Notes under the pieces: generated by a model
What the model saw: only the letters and a program-made list of their open reading frames with translations
The model's database searches: none
Told to the model about the DNA's origin: nothing
Part shown: positions 8,927 through 16,858 of the stretch, in pieces
Position numbering within the stretch: position 1 is the stretch's first letter
Layout: each line of letters starts with the position of its first letter
Position numbers and translations under genes: made by a program
NCBI GenBank assembly: GCA_963760375.1
Contig: CAVXCS010000005.1
Span: 1-64,000, forward strand
Length of the DNA: 64,000 nucleotides
Origin: Pelagihabitans sp963760375
Lineage (GTDB): Bacteria > Bacteroidota > Bacteroidia > Flavobacteriales > Flavobacteriaceae
Reading direction: 5' to 3'

Positions 8927-9123
8927 GCCTAACGTTTGGGCTATGGCAATTAGGGCAGGCAAAGAAACTTTTCGTTTCCGTCTGCGCACGAAGCTAAAGC
9001 TTATTGTTTAGTTTTATTTTTTCTTGCCCAAAGCTAAATCCATAAGATTTGGTGTCTTTATAAATATACACCGACCTTTCGGTTTTGCCCTAAAGTCCGC
9101 ATTACGTATAGGTTTTGTTGTAA
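8927..9123 (-). repeat. attC-like site 10, long form type II
   Basis: The boxes are GCCTAAC (8927-8933) and GTTGTAA (9117-9123). The arms are GGGCTATGGCAATTAGGGC and GCATTACGTATAGG. The middle AGAAACTTTTCGTTTCC stretch and the following bases are almost identical to site 12, although the neighbouring genes are unrelated. About 150 bases follow up to the small membrane protein stop, with only a CGCAAC-A-GTTGCG palindrome (9198-9210). Confidence 0.75.
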
Positions 9124-9277
9124 TAAGTAGCGACACGTGCGAGTAAGCACGAACTCTAGAGTTTCTTTATTTTTTCCACACAAGTGAATTCCTTTTACGC
9201 AACAGTTGCGCCTGAGTGAAGTCCGTCTGCATAAATTTTATCAAAAATCTGTTCGAGTTTTATCTTGTCCAGCCTAT

Positions 9278-9466
9278 TTATTCAGAATTTCGACTTTTAT
9301 TTAGCATTCTTTCTCTAATAATTTTCGCTATATACAGAAGAGCAAGAACAGAGAAGATTGCGCAAATCCAATAACGGTTTTTTGAGAAATAGTAAATTCC
9401 GCCAATTACTCCAATTAATAACCAAACAATATCAGTATAAATATTACTCTTAAATAATTTATCCAT
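9278..9466 (-). CDS. Small two-helix membrane protein
   Basis: This is a 62-residue product starting MDKLFKSNIYTDIVWLLIGV. I chose this ATG because the frame upstream runs back into attC-like site 11. Two hydrophobic stretches (about residues 13-26 and 33-48) are joined by YYFSKNRYW, and the tail is cationic (IIRERMLNKSRNSE). No family is recognised. It sits alone between sites 10 and 11. Its topology resembles the product at 4304-4501, but the sequences are not obviously related. Confidence 0.6.
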   Translation of the reverse strand: MDKLFKSNIYTDIVWLLIGVIGGIYYFSKNRYWICAIFSVLALLYIAKIIRERMLNKSRNSE

Positions 9467-9489
9467 TCTATTAATTTTTGAGCTATTGA

Positions 9490-9678
9490 TTACAACGGTC
9501 TCGGCTATGAGTAGTTGCGTAGTGCCTCCGACGAGCGTAGCGAGAAGGAAGGCAAAGCAACTTAACTTCGCAAGTACACTCCAAACTGACACGAGCGCAG
9601 CGAACTGGCGCAAGCAAAATCCACTAGGATTTTCAGAAGTAGGCGAGAACAAGCAATTACTTATAGGCATTGTTGTGC
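9490..9678 (-). repeat. attC-like site 11, long form type I
   Basis: The boxes are TTACAAC (9490-9496) and GTTGTGC (9672-9678). The arms GGCTATGAGTAGTTGCG and CAATTACTTATAGGC pair imperfectly. Inner hairpins are TGCCTCC against GGAAGGCA around GACGAGCGTAGCGAG, and AAAATCC-ACTA-GGATTTT. It is nearly identical to sites 1 and 15 over long stretches. Confidence 0.85.
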
Positions 9679-9683
9679 TTTCG

Positions 9684-10496
9684 TTATTTGTTATTTAATT
9701 CAATTTCGGAATCAATTGACTTTAACAGATTTATTGCTGTCTCTTTTATTGCTTCATTTCCCGATTTTTGCAAACTCGATATGGTATTCCTATATGCAAT
9801 TTTATTAATTAACTCAAGTTTGATTTTGGGTTCATGGATTACTGAAATAACTATTTTCTTTATTTCATCATCATTAATTTTTTTGTTTTGAAAAGGATAA
9901 AAGTCATTAAATTTTCGAACCATTCTTTCTGAATTTCCATAAGATGCAAATCCGCCTGAAGAGATAAAAGTTCCAGTTGTTAAGTTATCTACAAGATTTG
10001 TATTGTTAATATTAGTGTTTCTAGTAAATAAATCAATTTGTTGATTGAAACCTATCAGTGCCTCCTTTAGTTTTTTGTTTTGAATAATGTTAATTTGATT
10101 TGAATTCAGCATCTGCAAGAGAGTAGTATTGGTATTTGTAAAAGTCCAACGAGTTGTCAGGTCATTCAATTTAGGAAAAACACTATCCATATTTTTAAAT
10201 CCATTATTCAATTCGTAATGTTTAATAATGTCGTTCGAATGGTCAATAATGATATTTTCATAATCAATATACACGTCCAACATATTAATTTGAATTTCTA
10301 AATCATCTTTTAAATTGTTCAGATATGTGATTTCTTGATTACGTAATTTTTGGTTTTCATTCCAATTATTTATCTGTAGAGCAATCAAAATTCCAATAAC
10401 AACAAGAATAATTTCTCCGATTGCATATTTGAAATACTTTCCAGTTTTACCTTCTGAAAGTAAATTTTGTCGAATTTTTCTAAAGAATTTTATCAT
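9684..10496 (-). CDS. DUF6090-family membrane protein
   Basis: The 270-residue product begins MIKFFRKIRQNLLSEGKTGK, followed by one membrane helix (about residues 24-42, IILVVIGILIALQ) and INNWNENQK. The rest, about 225 residues, is a predicted soluble, mostly helical domain rich in Asn, Ile and Lys, with no enzyme motif that I can see. The topology suggests an N-terminally anchored protein. It is the second gene of a two-gene cassette: its ATG overlaps the stop of the DUF6090 gene at 10493-11287 (ATGA). Its own stop lies 5 bases before the GTTGTGC box of attC-like site 11. The role is unknown. Confidence 0.85.
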   Translation of the reverse strand: MIKFFRKIRQNLLSEGKTGKYFKYAIGEIILVVIGILIALQINNWNENQKLRNQEITYLNNLKDDLEIQINMLDVYIDYENIIIDHSNDIIKHYELNNGFKNMDSVFPKLNDLTTRWTFTNTNTTLLQMLNSNQINIIQNKKLKEALIGFNQQIDLFTRNTNINNTNLVDNLTTGTFISSGGFASYGNSERMVRKFNDFYPFQNKKINDDEIKKIVISVIHEPKIKLELINKIAYRNTISSLQKSGNEAIKETAINLLKSIDSEIELNNK

Positions 10497-11287
10497 AGGC
10501 TCTTTTGTAATTCTGAATTAATGATAGTTAAGATTTCTACGATGCGCTCTCTAAGGCTGTAGGATTGACTATTTAACGATTCGGCAACTGAAGCACATTC
10601 CGCCATATACCCTTCAAATTTTACATCATCTAACAATTCATCTACATTAATCTCTTGTTGGGAATCGCCTAAGATGAAATTAGTTTCAACATCTTTATCA
10701 AGGTGATAGCTTTTTATCATTTGACTCTTCCAGAACTGGTTTGTAATACTTCGCATTGGAATTTTTTCAAATAAATAGGGCCGGTAGCTATTCGACCTAA
10801 AATTGACCCAAACTACTTCCTCCTCAGTAACTTGTACGATTTCGCTGGTCCATAAGGATAATTTCTCTTTAAGGTTTTGATTGCGAATTAGTTGGATTCT
10901 TTCTGTGCTTACTAGATCATTTACAATAGGATCAAAAGTTGGGTTGAGTTGCGTGACTGGAATATAATAAAGTACACTATCTGGGTTTCTCTGTTCGGGG
11001 TTGTCAATATAGTTCAAGAGTTTAATCGCTCCTTTTACCATGTTTTTTCTTAATTCTATTTTCTGGTCGAGTTGATCTAAATTGCTTTGAAATTCAGATT
11101 TTAATTGCTTTAACAGCACTTTTTCTTGTTGGCGGTCTTTCCTGTTTTCATTCCAATTATTTATCGAAAGCGCAATTAAAATCCCAATAACCACAAGAAA
11201 GATTTCTCCGACAGCATATTTTAGATACTTTCCAGTTTTACCTTCTGAAAGTAATTCTTGTCTAATTTTTCTAAAGAATTTTATCAT
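10493..11287 (-). CDS. DUF6090-family membrane protein
   Basis: The 264-residue product begins MIKFFRKIRQELLSEGKTGK, has the shared helix (IFLVVIGILIALS, about residues 29-41) and then INNWNENRK. The remaining helical part differs strongly from the downstream paralogue, though both end with long helices. Translation is probably coupled to the next gene through the ATGA overlap, suggesting that the two products act together, perhaps as a heteromer. The leader between attC-like site 12 and the ATG carries the GGTTGGTTATAATGAAG motif (plus strand) also seen before 18175. The function is unknown. Confidence 0.85.
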   Translation of the reverse strand: MIKFFRKIRQELLSEGKTGKYLKYAVGEIFLVVIGILIALSINNWNENRKDRQQEKVLLKQLKSEFQSNLDQLDQKIELRKNMVKGAIKLLNYIDNPEQRNPDSVLYYIPVTQLNPTFDPIVNDLVSTERIQLIRNQNLKEKLSLWTSEIVQVTEEEVVWVNFRSNSYRPYLFEKIPMRSITNQFWKSQMIKSYHLDKDVETNFILGDSQQEINVDELLDDVKFEGYMAECASVAESLNSQSYSLRERIVEILTIINSELQKSL

Positions 11288-11311
11288 TGGTTATTGGTTG
11301 GTTATAATGAA

Positions 11312-11509
11312 GCAAAACGTTTGGGCTATGGCAATTAGGGCAGGCAAAGAAACTTTTCGTTTCCGTCTGCACACGTAGCCAAGGCTTATTGTTTTGCTTT
11401 TATTTTAAATTTTAAAAGCCAAATCCAAAAGATTTGGCGGACTTAATAAACAGGACAAAGCCATTAAATTAGGCACTATATGCCCTATTTTCTATAGGTA
11501 TTGTTAGGC
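11312..11509 (-). repeat. attC-like site 12, long form type II
   Basis: The boxes are GCAAAAC (11312-11318) and GTTAGGC (11503-11509). The arms are GGGCTATGGCAATTAGGGC and GCCCTATTTTCTATAGG. It shares more than 60 nearly identical bases with site 10 (AGAAACTTTTCGTTTCC and flanks). The HigA stop codon at 11504-11506 is inside the right box. Confidence 0.85.
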
Positions 11510-11806
11510 AACGTTTTTATTCTCGAAGTGCTTGATTTCATTAAGTTCCGATTCTTTTGTTTCTTTCTCTTCTTCGATATCATAATCGTCTTGAAGTCCG
11601 AGCCAGAACTTGGCTGAATTCCCAAAATATTTACTTAACCGTAAAGCTGTGTCAGCTGTTATTCTGCGATTACCTTTAACGATTTCTGAAATACGTGTTT
11701 GAGGAATTTTCAAATCCTTTGAAAGTCGGTAAGCCGTAATTTCAAGAGGTTCAAGAAACTCGTAAAACAAAATTTCGCCAGGATGTACATTTGCTAACTT
11801 TTCCAT
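11504..11806 (-). CDS. higA: HigA-family antitoxin
   Basis: The 100-residue product carries the HigA/VapI-type Xre helix-turn-helix: VHPGEILFYEFLEPL, ITAYRLSKDLKIPQTRISEI, then GNRRITADTALRLSKYFGNS and AKFWLGLQDDYD. This is a full-length, intact antitoxin that should bind both HigB and the promoter. It lies 10 bases downstream of the toxin gene. Its last codons (Val-Ala-stop) are formed by attC-like site 12 itself, because the TAA lies inside the GCCTAAC box. The reading frame therefore extends into the recombination site. Confidence 0.9.
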   Translation of the reverse strand: MEKLANVHPGEILFYEFLEPLEITAYRLSKDLKIPQTRISEIVKGNRRITADTALRLSKYFGNSAKFWLGLQDDYDIEEEKETKESELNEIKHFENKNVA

Positions 11807-11816
11807 TTTTTACTTT

Positions 11817-12098
11817 TTAGTGATAATCAATTATTTCCACTTCGCTTGCGTTTCCTTTGTCCCATAAGAACATTATTCGCCATTGTTTGTTAATCCGAAT
11901 GCTATAATAGTCGCTTAGTTTTCCACTAAGCTTTTCAAGTCGATGTGACGGTGGTATCCTTAGATCTAAAATGTCTTGCGAGTTATTTAGCATTCTGAGT
12001 TTCCGGCGTCCTACGTTTTGAACTTCAATCGGCATTTTTTTAACTCGGATTCCGTTCCAAATCTGTTCGGTCGCTTTTGAACCAAAGGATAATATCAT
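11817..12098 (-). CDS. higB: HigB-family mRNA interferase toxin
   Basis: The 93-residue product starts MILSFGSKATEQIWNGIRVK; an earlier ATG eight codons upstream is less likely for this family. It shows the HigB/RelE-fold features KKMPIEVQNVGRRKLRMLNN, DLRIPPSHRLEKLSGKL, YYSIRINKQWRIMFLW and the terminal VEIIDYH. The RINKQWRI strand and terminal histidine are typical of active HigB. Together with the antitoxin immediately downstream it forms an intact two-gene cassette between attC-like sites 12 and 13. Confidence 0.9.
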   Translation of the reverse strand: MILSFGSKATEQIWNGIRVKKMPIEVQNVGRRKLRMLNNSQDILDLRIPPSHRLEKLSGKLSDYYSIRINKQWRIMFLWDKGNASEVEIIDYH

Positions 12099-12168
12099 AT
12101 CTTTACACGTTACTAACGTCAAAGATAAGTATTTTATTTTAAGTGAAGAATGGTTTTTATGAAATGTT

Positions 12169-12299
12169 GCCTAACGGTCGTGTATATGAAAAGTAGCATA
12201 TTTTAAGCGTTATCTTTTCTGTTTATAATTGACCTTTACTTTATTATTTATCTTTCGATTTAGCATTTACAACGCTATTTTCTATATACGCTGTTAGCC
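12169..12299 (-). repeat. attC-like site 13
   Basis: The boxes are GCCTAAC (12169-12175) and GTTAGCC (12293-12299). The arms CGTGTATATGAAAAGTAGC and GCTATTTTCTATATACGC pair well. The middle is AT-rich. It follows the DUF6090-TPR gene, whose stop is 5 bases away. Confidence 0.8.
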
Positions 12300-12304
12300 T
12301 TTCG

Positions 12305-13393
12305 TTATTTTAATTCTGAAAGCGCTTTTATAGCATATTCGTTGTCTGGATTTAATTCTAATGATTTTCGATACGCTTTAATGGCATTTTCTTTATCTCC
12401 CATTTTTAATAGACATTCACCATAGCTATCATGAGTATTCCAGGCCTCCGGATATAATTCTGTACTCAGTTTAAATAGTTTCAAGGCCTTATTATTTTCA
12501 TCTTCATCCATCAATTTATAGCCTAAATCAATGATTATATCCTCAGAAACCTCATAAACAGGAGCATCTTTATCTTGCTGCTTCATTATTTCTATTACCT
12601 CGTCTATCGATTTATCAGAATTTAGGAGACGCTCTAATTTTATTGGCAGCTCTAATTCTACGCGAATCAGATCTACAATATAATTGGTCCTGTTTAAAAA
12701 TTCATTAGTCAAATTGATATACCGATTAATAAGCTGTTTCTCTCTAAGGAGCAGGTTCTGAAACCTGGTATCATTTAATAAACCATTGTAGTCAGAGGAC
12801 TTAGCATTCGAAGATGCTTCTGGATATTCTTTTTTTATACTAGAAAAATCCAAAAGGGAAACATAGGAATCCACGAGCGGCAGGTGCTTCTCCTCTAACA
12901 CTACTCTATACTGTTCAACAATGGCCAGATTGGCGTCAATATCGAAAGGATAGGTAGTAAGCCAATATTTTAAGGTATCATTTTGAATTAACCCTAATTG
13001 ATCTGTATTTAAAAGTGAATTAAGTGTTCCATTCACTAATTTTGGAAACCAAATCGGTATTCCAATTATATCATCTTTTGTTGCCTGGTCGAACTCCTCG
13101 GCATTTCTTCCTATATACTTTAACTTCCGGTCTATAGAGGGTATAGAATTTTTATATACGTTTAATGAATTTTGGAGATTTCTTGAATTAGTCTCAAAAT
13201 CTACCAATAAGCTCGAAAGAATAACCCTTTCCTGGGCGCGCGATTTTTTATTCTCGTTCCAGTTATTGACTTGCAGTGCCAAAAGAATACCGATCATCAC
13301 CAGTGCAATTTCACCAAAGGCATACGCCAGGTATTTAGAGGTTTTATTTTCCATCATAAGTTTTTGTCTGATTTTTCTAAAGAATTTTATCAT
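12305..13393 (-). CDS. DUF6090-family membrane protein with C-terminal TPR repeats
   Basis: The 362-residue product starts MIKFFRKIRQKLMMENKTSK, has the family helix (ALVMIGILLALQ, about residues 30-41) and VNNWNENKK, and a long helical middle. Unlike its paralogues it ends in about two tetratricopeptide repeats, including NNKALKLFKLSTELYPEAWN, DSYGECLLKMGDKENAIKAY and RKSLELNPDNEYAIKALSEL. TPRs usually mediate protein contacts, so this copy may recruit a partner to the membrane; that is inference. It is a single-gene cassette between attC-like sites 13 and 14. Confidence 0.85.
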   Translation of the reverse strand: MIKFFRKIRQKLMMENKTSKYLAYAFGEIALVMIGILLALQVNNWNENKKSRAQERVILSSLLVDFETNSRNLQNSLNVYKNSIPSIDRKLKYIGRNAEEFDQATKDDIIGIPIWFPKLVNGTLNSLLNTDQLGLIQNDTLKYWLTTYPFDIDANLAIVEQYRVVLEEKHLPLVDSYVSLLDFSSIKKEYPEASSNAKSSDYNGLLNDTRFQNLLLREKQLINRYINLTNEFLNRTNYIVDLIRVELELPIKLERLLNSDKSIDEVIEIMKQQDKDAPVYEVSEDIIIDLGYKLMDEDENNKALKLFKLSTELYPEAWNTHDSYGECLLKMGDKENAIKAYRKSLELNPDNEYAIKALSELK

Positions 13394-13448
13394 TGGTTGA
13401 TGGTTGTTAATAGTACCTACTAAGTAGCTTAAGCGAAGTAGTAATGAA

Positions 13449-13512
13449 GGCTAACGGTTAAGTGTATGATTTCGTCCCGAGTCCTCGGGATGAATTATAC
13501 ACGGTGTTGTGC
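13449..13512 (-). repeat. attC-like site 14, short with strong stem
   Basis: The boxes are GGCTAAC (13449-13455) and GTTGTGC (13506-13512). The 64-bp site is almost a complete hairpin: GTGTATGATTTCGTCCCGA against TCGGGATGAATTATACAC. TTTCGTTATT follows on the plus strand, as at other sites. Confidence 0.8.
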
Positions 13513-13669
13513 TTTCGTTATTCTAATTCAAACTTGCATCTGTGTGTATACCGTTGTATGCTTAGCAAGTAAATTAACAGTTGTTCGAGCTATTCATTTT
13601 ACAAATCTTTCTTATCATGAGAATATGCACTTCGATATTCGGATATAATTTTAAGAATTTTCTTTCCTT

Positions 13670-13880
13670 TCAAATGTCTACCTGCAAGCAAGCCAGAATA
13701 TAAGGTGTTTTCTTTTTTTCAAAAAAAACGAAATAATTTGATTTTAAAGAAGGTAATCCAGATGTATGGTCGGGGTGAGCAAGTGTAAGGAATACATCTG
13801 CTAAAACCACCATCTATCAGAAAATCTCCTTTTTCAGGATGTTTGAAACTGAAAGCCACCGAATCGCAATCCAAAACCAT
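13670..13880 (-). pseudogene. MBL-fold metallohydrolase remnant
   Basis: The reverse strand reads MVLDCDSVAFSFKHPEKGDF with GGF, then after a one-base shift near 13795 DVFLTLAHPDHTSGLPSLK. The HPDH-TSG motif and the preceding strand are those of metallo-beta-lactamase-fold hydrolases. Only about 70 residues remain, so this is a fragment. The flanks 13513-13669 and 13881-14027 hold no other coding sequence that I can support. Confidence 0.5.
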
Positions 13881-14027
13881 GTTAATATCAATATTTTAGG
13901 GAAAGTATGTTGTAGTTATTCCCTATGGATAGGCTTAGTCAGATTGCTAATTTTTTAAGTTTTTTATCCATCTTGATAGAATTTAACCATAGCACATTTT
14001 AATTTTCTTTTAGAACTTCGATCGCGG

Positions 14028-14549
14028 TTATTGCTGTGCTGTCACTTTATTAAGTTGGATTTGCCTAACCAGTTGTATTATTGGTTCAATACTATCCTTG
14101 TCAACATGGTCAAAGCCATAGCGTTCTTCTTTACTGGCCGCTGGATCAGGATTGATAAGGGAGCCGATCCACAGACTTAGTCGGATCAACCAATTGACTT
14201 TCGAATGGTCTAACCTGCCACCAAGTGCCACATGCTCCATTTGTGACAATAGCACCGGAGGAAATGACCGGGCAACCCATCCGTTGAGTTTATCACTTGG
14301 CCCGGCACCGGAGACCGAGAAAAGGATCTTTGACCGGCCATTGAGCGTGGATAGATTTGCCTTTGCCCATTTTCGGATAGATAGCTTGAGATAGATAATT
14401 GAACTACCCAATATCAGATACTCGTACTTTGAAGGGTCGGCATTGGTATCCTTGATATCAAATACGGGAAGTCCTGTAGCTTCGCCTATCCAGTTGGCAT
14501 ATTGCTCTGTACTACCATATTTGCCTGAGAAGAAAATTGCACCGTTCAT
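14028..14549 (-). CDS. Flavodoxin-domain protein
   Basis: The 173-residue product begins MNGAIFFSGKYGSTEQYANW, the FMN phosphate-binding loop of flavodoxins (SGKYGSTEQ). It continues with PVFDIKD, YLILGSSIIY (second flavin loop) and FSVSGAGPSD (third). It resembles the flavodoxin-domain proteins annotated near protoporphyrinogen dehydrogenases (HemG-like). It lies 39 bases downstream of the FAD oxidoreductase, the last gene of a three-gene unit with the SnoaL-like gene. An electron-transfer role with that oxidoreductase is likely but not shown. Confidence 0.8.
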   Translation of the reverse strand: MNGAIFFSGKYGSTEQYANWIGEATGLPVFDIKDTNADPSKYEYLILGSSIIYLKLSIRKWAKANLSTLNGRSKILFSVSGAGPSDKLNGWVARSFPPVLLSQMEHVALGGRLDHSKVNWLIRLSLWIGSLINPDPAASKEERYGFDHVDKDSIEPIIQLVRQIQLNKVTAQQ

Positions 14550-14588
14550 AATACATATTGTTTTAGCTATTTATTTGTTAACATTATA

Positions 14589-16424
14589 CTAGTCCATAGG
14601 ACCAAAGACCAAAGCCGTATCACCGACTTTCAACTGGTCACAACTTTTTTTGAAGCTGCTATCATCCAGTTCAATGTGAAATCTTAAACTATCTTCCACC
14701 ATAGTAGAAGCTAAAGGAAGCCAGCGATAGGGTAAGTCCAGCTTGGTTACTTTCGGGTTTATAAGGTTGAGAATGGCATACTGTCCCCTTTGGTACTGAA
14801 ATCCGGCTGGTTTTGCAAAGCACAATTCAATAGTTTTATCATCGATTTTCTTACGCTCCAAGAGGGGAACAATCCTCTCATCAACATACTTGGCTTCACC
14901 GGACTCTGACCATATTTTGTCTCGATTCATTTGCAACGCAGCCAAAAAGCCCGACATTACGGTACCCTCAAAGCCACCACCGGGGAATGACCATGCCGAT
15001 GCAAAATACAAGTTGGGAATCATGAAATTATTCCTGAAGCGTTTTAAGCCTGATTGCTCCTTTGATTGTGTAAAACCGTAAGGCGTCCCATGTGGATTCA
15101 AGGTGAACCGCTTCATAGTTTTGGGAGTGGCGACTTCATAATATTCAATGCTTTCCCGTATTCCGGGAAATTGCTTTTCCAGGCGCTGTAGTAAAACTTG
15201 GGCTACCTCTTCCTTTTTTGCCTTGTAGTCTTCCTTACTAAGCCCTTCCCAGTTTTTCAAGTAGTCTACGCCACAGATCACACCTACAGATTTAGGAGGT
15301 GGTGCCAGTTGGGCATCTATCTTGCCGTAATCTACAAAAATGAAGCTTCGTTTTGACCAATCACCTAGTTGGTTGGGATGTACATCTTTCAAGGTCTTCA
15401 CATCATCTCCTTGAATAAAATTTGAGAAATGTTTTACACCAAATGCTTCCACATCTGTTTTAAAACCAAGATATAAGCTTAATAACGAACATGAAATGGT
15501 CTTTGAACTGATTTTCTGTTTAAGGGAGGTAGCATAGGGCTCATCTAACATAGCCGGCACTAATGGTATGGCACAATTGGCCACCACATTATCACATGGA
15601 ATAGTGACAGCTTCTGAGCTTTCATTAAAACTATCACGGAAGGTGACTCCGCTTACCTGGCCATTCTTAGTAACAATTTTCTCTGCCTTTTTTCCCAATA
15701 AAACACTACCGCCATGCTTTTCAATGTATGCTGCAAGATGATTGGAAAGCTGTTGTGAACCACCTTTTATATAGTGGCCTCCGCTTTCAATAAAGCCGGA
15801 CTGTGGCATGCCATAGTAAAACATAGACAATGTGTACGGGTCATCGCCCCAATAAGCAATATGAGCTACCAGATCGAGTTTTGCGTTTTCATTGGCTATG
15901 TACTTATCTAACCAAGAACCAACTGTATGTCGAGATGCTTCTACAATGTTGGGATAAAGCAATGGCATAAGCGGATAGATCAGCTTACGTTTCAATGGTG
16001 AGCGAGGCAATTGGAGTCCTTCTTTTCTTATACCGGCAATCAACTTCATAAACCGTTTGATTCCATTTTCATCATCAGGATATCGGTCGATCAGTGCCTC
16101 GGTTGCTGCATCATAGCCGTGTGGAAACACAAAATCCTCTTTATCCGAAAGCACTACGTAACGCTCTGGTACTTGCTGAAATTGAACATGCTTGTCCACT
16201 TCCAGCATTTTGAAAAGGTCCAATATGGAACCGTTTTCAGCCAGGCCACTCATTTCATGCAGGCCGACTTCTATAATGAAATCTCCTCGCTTAAATGTGG
16301 TTGCACAGCCACCGGGTTTGTAGTGCTGCTCTAATAAAAGTACTTTCTTTCCAAATTTTGAGAGCGTGGCTCCGGCAGTCAATCCGGCTAAGCCCCCTCC
16401 AACAATAACAGTATTATATTTCAT
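14589..16424 (-). CDS. NAD(P)/FAD-dependent oxidoreductase, phytoene-desaturase-like, with partial ferredoxin-reductase domain
   Basis: The 611-residue product starts MKYNTVIVGGGLAGLTAGAT; this ATG places the dinucleotide-binding GxGxxG loop at the N-terminus. A LLLEQHYKPGGCATTFKRGD motif and the late SAWSFPGGGFEGTVMSG segment are typical of the CrtI/carotene-isomerase and retinol-saturase group. After about residue 505 a second domain begins (CFAKPAGFQYQRGQYAILNL, then LPYRWLPLAST), resembling the FAD-binding beta-barrel of ferredoxin reductases. It stops at FGPMD, before any NAD-binding part. The ending may be natural or a truncation. The neighbours are a flavodoxin and a SnoaL-like protein. 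Confidence 0.8.
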   Translation of the reverse strand: MKYNTVIVGGGLAGLTAGATLSKFGKKVLLLEQHYKPGGCATTFKRGDFIIEVGLHEMSGLAENGSILDLFKMLEVDKHVQFQQVPERYVVLSDKEDFVFPHGYDAATEALIDRYPDDENGIKRFMKLIAGIRKEGLQLPRSPLKRKLIYPLMPLLYPNIVEASRHTVGSWLDKYIANENAKLDLVAHIAYWGDDPYTLSMFYYGMPQSGFIESGGHYIKGGSQQLSNHLAAYIEKHGGSVLLGKKAEKIVTKNGQVSGVTFRDSFNESSEAVTIPCDNVVANCAIPLVPAMLDEPYATSLKQKISSKTISCSLLSLYLGFKTDVEAFGVKHFSNFIQGDDVKTLKDVHPNQLGDWSKRSFIFVDYGKIDAQLAPPPKSVGVICGVDYLKNWEGLSKEDYKAKKEEVAQVLLQRLEKQFPGIRESIEYYEVATPKTMKRFTLNPHGTPYGFTQSKEQSGLKRFRNNFMIPNLYFASAWSFPGGGFEGTVMSGFLAALQMNRDKIWSESGEAKYVDERIVPLLERKKIDDKTIELCFAKPAGFQYQRGQYAILNLINPKVTKLDLPYRWLPLASTMVEDSLRFHIELDDSSFKKSCDQLKVGDTALVFGPMD

Positions 16425-16465
16425 CTTTTTTTGTTGTTGTAATGGTGGGTGTAATTTATTTTTGA

Positions 16466-16858
16466 TTATGATGTGTCCGATATTTTTGCTGTATGAACAA
16501 TAGGTATATCCCAAGCCTCTTTAATCTGACCATCAATAATACACCATAACACAATGGCGTCAATCACCATGGGTTTACCTTCTAATGACAACCTGTCTTT
16601 AACATGTGTGATGATTAGGTCATCTCCCATAGGGGTTAAGGATATTGGAGTTACCTTAAAGGAACCATTTGTGCGACCTGCTATTTTTTGGAAGAAATCC
16701 TTTAACCCAGTAGAGCCAAAATAGTCTCCTTCTAATTCGGGTAGCTTCGGATTAATATAATGCCAAACGAAATCTTCGGCCAATATCTCTACAAAAGTAT
16801 CGGGATTTGCAGGATTGAACCTCTTTAAAATACTGATATTAGGGTGTTCTTTATTCAT
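16466..16858 (-). CDS. SnoaL/NTF2-like protein
   Basis: The 130-residue product starts MNKEHPNISILKRFNPANPD. An upstream extension is possible but would read through a poor leader. It has a SnoaL-like fold: a helical start, then EDFVWHYINPKLPELEGDYF, GLKDFFQKIAGRTNGSFKVT and the strands DDLIITHVKDRL, VIDAIVLWCIIDGQIKEAWD. There is no signal peptide, unlike the relative at 6312-6830. It lies 41 bases upstream of the oxidoreductase and is probably co-transcribed with it. SnoaL-like cyclases or isomerases often partner with oxidoreductases in small-molecule pathways, but the substrate is unknown. Confidence 0.75.
   Translation of the reverse strand: MNKEHPNISILKRFNPANPDTFVEILAEDFVWHYINPKLPELEGDYFGSTGLKDFFQKIAGRTNGSFKVTPISLTPMGDDLIITHVKDRLSLEGKPMVIDAIVLWCIIDGQIKEAWDIPIVHTAKISDTS

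Noticed and set aside
13466..13648. Plus-strand frame in the array
   Set aside because: It starts inside site 14, has no family resemblance, and all other cassette genes are on the minus strand.
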